A stretch of 7,494 nt of DNA from NCBI GenBank assembly GCA_903933085.1, contig CAIZIN010000063.1, forward strand, positions 1-7,494. The letters are read 5' to 3'. The DNA is from an uncultured bacterium. GTDB lineage: Bacteria; Patescibacteriota; Minisyncoccia; Phycocordibacterales; CAIZIN01. Numbering within the stretch: position 1 is the stretch's first letter; every line of letters starts with the position of its first letter. Both the position numbers and the translations under genes were made by a program. Below the pieces are notes generated by a model. The model ran no database searches and had not been told where the DNA came from. It saw only the letters and a program-made list of their open reading frames with translations. Of the stretch, positions 5,541 to 7,494 are shown in pieces.

Positions 5541-6175
5541 CTCTGAGCCTCTAAAACCACCACTTCCCCATCTTTGCCTTCCAAATCCTTTTTCTTTAAT
5601 ATAAGCTTATCAATACCTTTTGTCCCCTCAGCATCACTCTCCTTTAGGAAAATCTTAAGAGCATCTTTGTCTCCAACTTCGCCATAGTGAACCGGGATTA
5701 CAATTTTTACTTCCATTTTAACAGCAAGCTTTGATGCTTCAACGGCATTCAATACTCCATCACCACCAATAGGAACAAAAAGTACATCAACACCATCAAT
5801 AGCTTCTTTCACTTCAGTCGATAGGTTAGCACCATCATGAGCACCAAGAAAACAAATATTTATTCCATCAATAATAAAAGAATATATTGTGTTTATTTTC
5901 TCACCGCCGTCGTAATGTGAAGGTGAGGCAAAACCTTTAACGAAAATACCCCCCACCTCATATTCACCAGGACCAGAAATTATAAAAGGATTTCTATCAC
6001 CATGAGCCACCATATCCACCCCATTCATATCAATATGATTTAGTGAACAAAGTGCAATATCAGCACCAAAGCGAGAGCTTTTGTGTTTAGAAGTCTTTGA
6101 GATTGGATTTATAGCAATAGTCAAATCCCCTTGTTGTATTTTTATAAACTGAAGTCCTTGGTATGTAATTATCAT
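5537..6175 (-). CDS. MBL-fold (UlaG-like, Lactamase_B_3 type) protein with degenerate metal site
   Basis: The 212 residues keep the outline of a small metallo-beta-lactamase-fold hydrolase: 'ITYQGLQFIKI' start, 'AINPIS' strand, 'ISGPGEYEVGGIFVKG' (66-81), H87, 'FLGAHDG' (109-115) with D114, 'FVPIGG' (133-138) and 'IPVHYG' (160-165) with H163. The family normally has HxHxDH after the 'VT' strand. Here the same place reads S44-LNHIDMN, so H47 and D49 remain but the first and last His are replaced by L and M. H87, D114 and H163 look retained. A complete two-metal site is therefore unlikely; single-metal or non-catalytic use is inferred, and no substrate can be assigned. The ATG follows a promoter by seven bases, suggesting a leaderless message. 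The gene diverges from rpsA. Confidence 0.85.
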   Translation of the reverse strand: MIITYQGLQFIKIQQGDLTIAINPISKTSKHKSSRFGADIALCSLNHIDMNGVDMVAHGDRNPFIISGPGEYEVGGIFVKGFASPSHYDGGEKINTIYSFIIDGINICFLGAHDGANLSTEVKEAIDGVDVLFVPIGGDGVLNAVEASKLAVKMEVKIVIPVHYGEVGDKDALKIFLKESDAEGTKGIDKLILKKKDLEGKDGEVVVLEAQS

Positions 6176-6182
6176 AAATAGG

Positions 6183-6210
6183 AGTATAGCAAATTTATAA
6201 TAAATTCCAA
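6183..6210 (-). promoter_or_regulatory. Promoter of the MBL-fold gene, probably leaderless
   Basis: On the minus strand TTGGAA (6205-6210) is separated by 16 bases from TATACT (6183-6188), which is preceded by TGC, an extended -10. Only seven bases lie between the -10 and the ATG, so transcription should begin at or next to the A of the start codon. No Shine-Dalgarno sequence is present. Confidence 0.5.
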
Positions 6211-6462
6211 AATAAGAAATAGGAATTTAAGGAGTCTAAGCTTCGAGATTATTCGCCATTTTCATAAATATTCTTGAATATTTGCCTTGGATTGGAAAAC
6301 CGCTCGTATGTGTGTGTATAAGATTACCAATCGACCTTTACTCAATCCACATTTTATGCTAATGTCTCAACGTTGTTTAATAACCCGAGCTTAGCGGTAA
6401 CGTCGTATGTGTCATTCTTGTCCCTCAATACGAAAACGCCTAGTTCACACAACATATAATCT
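6211..6462. other. Divergent spacer between the MBL gene and rpsA, with a CpG-containing segment
   Basis: The segment 6301-6438 holds ten CpG dinucleotides, richer than the AT-rich spacers elsewhere in the window. Pairings visible by eye include AAATATTC/GAATATTT (6266-6283), ACCGCT/AGCGGT (6299-6304 with 6393-6398), GCTCG/CGAGC (6302-6306 with 6386-6390, which competes with the previous pair) and TCGTAT/ATACGA (6403-6408 with 6428-6433). TCGTATGTGT occurs twice (6304-6313, 6403-6412). A minus-strand frame without stops ends at 6354. A structured rpsA leader, a small RNA or a decayed gene are all possible; none is established. Confidence 0.4.
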
Positions 6463-7494
6463 ATGTCCACAGACGTAATTTTGGAAGATACAAATTCCAT
6501 CTCAGAGGACATTAAGCCGAAAAAAGAAGGCATAATGTCACAAATTGTTAGTGTTACTGCAAACCCACCAGCTATCGGTGACCTTATTGAAGGTACTGTT
6601 ATCGAGCTTGTGAAATCAAGACTATATATCGACCTAGCACCATTTGGTACTGGTATTATTTATGGTAAGGAATTCATCAATGCTCGAGATATTATCCGAA
6701 AAATTCGAACAAATGATAAAGTAACAGCGAAAGTTGTTGATATTTCAAATGAAGATGGCTATATAGAGCTTTCACTTAAAGAAGCTAAACAAGCTCTTGT
6801 GTGGAGTGAAATTGAAGATGCTATCAAAAACAAGACAGTATTTGAATTACCTATTCTTGACGCAAACAAAGGAGGACTTCTACTTTCATGGCAAGGTGTA
6901 CAGGGATTTCTTCCTGCATCACAGCTTAAAGCGGAGCACTACCCTCGTGTAGAAGATGGTGATAAAGATAAGATTCTTGAAGAACTACGAAAACTTGTTA
7001 ATACAAAAATTGCTGTATCTATCATTGGAGCAACTCCAAAAGATGGTAAGCTGATTTTCTCCGAAAAGAATCTTGAACAAAAAGATAAGGAGCGAATTGT
7101 TGGTAAATATAAAGTTGGCGATATTCTTGATGGTGAAGTTACAGGTATCGTTGAATTCGGTGTCTTCGTGAAAGTTGAAGACGGCCTTGAAGGACTTGTT
7201 CATATTTCAGAAATCGATTGGGGTCTTGTGGAGAATCCAAAGGCACTATTTAAGGTTGGTGATAAAGTAAAAGTTAAAGTTATCGAAGTGAAAGAAGGAA
7301 AGATTTCACTATCAATCAAAGCTCTTAAAGAAAACCCATGGCTTGAAGCTTCAGCTAGTTACAAAAAAGATCAGACTGTTCGAGCTATTGTTATCAAATT
7401 CAACAAGCATGGTGCGCTCGCATCTATTGAAGAAGGAGTGGCAGGACTTGTACACGTTTCAGAATTTGGTAGTGAAGAAAAACTACGACAAACT
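6463..7494 (+). CDS. rpsA: Small-subunit ribosomal protein S1, 3' end beyond window
   Basis: The frame is open from ATG 6463 to the window edge (344 codons, no stop), so the gene is truncated only by the window. S1 helps the 30S subunit bind and unwind mRNA. S1/OB-fold domains are visible at about 39-106 ('GDLIEGTVIEL', 'IELSLKEA'), 124-205 (divergent, 'DANKGGLLLSWQGVQGFLPASQL'), 218-288 ('VGDILDGEVTGIVEFGVFVKV..GLEGLVHISEI', ending 'ISLSIKAL') and a fourth starting near 302 that is cut. The third is the most canonical. 'YPRVE' and 'DANKGG' resemble CPR-type S1. The ATG at 6463 has no Shine-Dalgarno sequence; an in-frame stop at 6457 prevents upstream extension. M25 (ATG 6535) follows AAGAAGG with 4 bases between and is an alternative start. 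Confidence 0.93.
   Translation, partial: MSTDVILEDTNSISEDIKPKKEGIMSQIVSVTANPPAIGDLIEGTVIELVKSRLYIDLAPFGTGIIYGKEFINARDIIRKIRTNDKVTAKVVDISNEDGYIELSLKEAKQALVWSEIEDAIKNKTVFELPILDANKGGLLLSWQGVQGFLPASQLKAEHYPRVEDGDKDKILEELRKLVNTKIAVSIIGATPKDGKLIFSEKNLEQKDKERIVGKYKVGDILDGEVTGIVEFGVFVKVEDGLEGLVHISEIDWGLVENPKALFKVGDKVKVKVIEVKEGKISLSIKALKENPWLEASASYKKDQTVRAIVIKFNKHGALASIEEGVAGLVHVSEFGSEEKLRQT

Noticed and set aside
5395..5604. 69-codon plus-strand frame between the membrane-protein and MBL genes
   Set aside because: It runs through the palindromic 5483-5540 segment and the MBL C-terminus, with no ribosome site or recognisable motif.
6211..6462. tRNA, tmRNA, RNase P or SRP RNA in the divergent spacer
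   Set aside because: None of the conserved cores (T-loop GGTTCGA, the RNase P GAGGAAAGTC, the SRP GGAAG tetraloop region) is present on either strand by eye.
6354..6533. 59-codon minus-strand frame as a real small gene
   Set aside because: It overlaps the rpsA start antisense and has no Shine-Dalgarno or convincing promoter; it is kept only as part of the spacer finding and not as a gene.
6985..7203. 72-codon minus-strand frame
   Set aside because: It is antisense to the S1 domains of rpsA, and its residue pattern is that expected of AT-rich antisense sequence.

Overview
The window looks like a piece of a Candidate Phyla Radiation (Patescibacteria) chromosome, most likely a Parcubacteria-type lineage. 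The evidence is AT-rich DNA, a wall-binding domain of the 'GPGSxGNETxxFG' type common in these genomes, an S1 protein of the form common in CPR bacteria (conserved 'DANKGG' and 'YPRVE' blocks), and a small degenerate MBL-fold protein near gyrA. This placement rests on remembered family features, not on a database search.

Layout, left to right. Positions 1-114 (+) hold the last 37 codons of an IS3/IS481-type transposase, followed by a probable element end near 118. Next is a hairpin (199-229) that closes the convergent minus-strand gene. That gene (269-2053, -) encodes a secreted 594-residue modular protein: signal peptide, FISUMP domain, three 74-residue InlB-like beta repeats, a Ser/Pro-rich linker and a C-terminal peptidoglycan-binding domain. 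A repeat-rich spacer (2054-2336) carries its promoter and the gyrA terminator. gyrA (2337-4838, -) is complete. The gap 4839-5123 is crowded with palindromes, a compact terminator and the gyrA promoter and leader. Then come a small single-pass membrane protein (5124-5387, -) and a 212-residue MBL-fold protein (5537-6175, -) whose metal site looks incomplete. A 287-base divergent spacer (6176-6462) separates these from rpsA (6463 to the window end, +), which is cut by the right edge.

Gene relations. The MBL gene, small membrane gene, gyrA and surface-protein gene all lie on the minus strand. They are separated by hairpins and, for three of them, recognisable promoters, so they look like mostly independent units and not one tight operon. 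The gyrA and surface-protein promoters share the extended -10 element TGATATAAT. gyrA (topology) and rpsA (translation) are housekeeping genes. The accessory material is the transposase end and the modular surface protein beside it. No CRISPR array, tRNA, rRNA or recognisable defence system is visible. The most unusual signals are the modular surface protein with recently duplicated repeats, the dense inverted repeats around gyrA (a perfect 50-bp palindrome, and hairpins enclosing stop codons), the MBL protein lacking metal ligands, and the CpG-containing divergent spacer upstream of rpsA.
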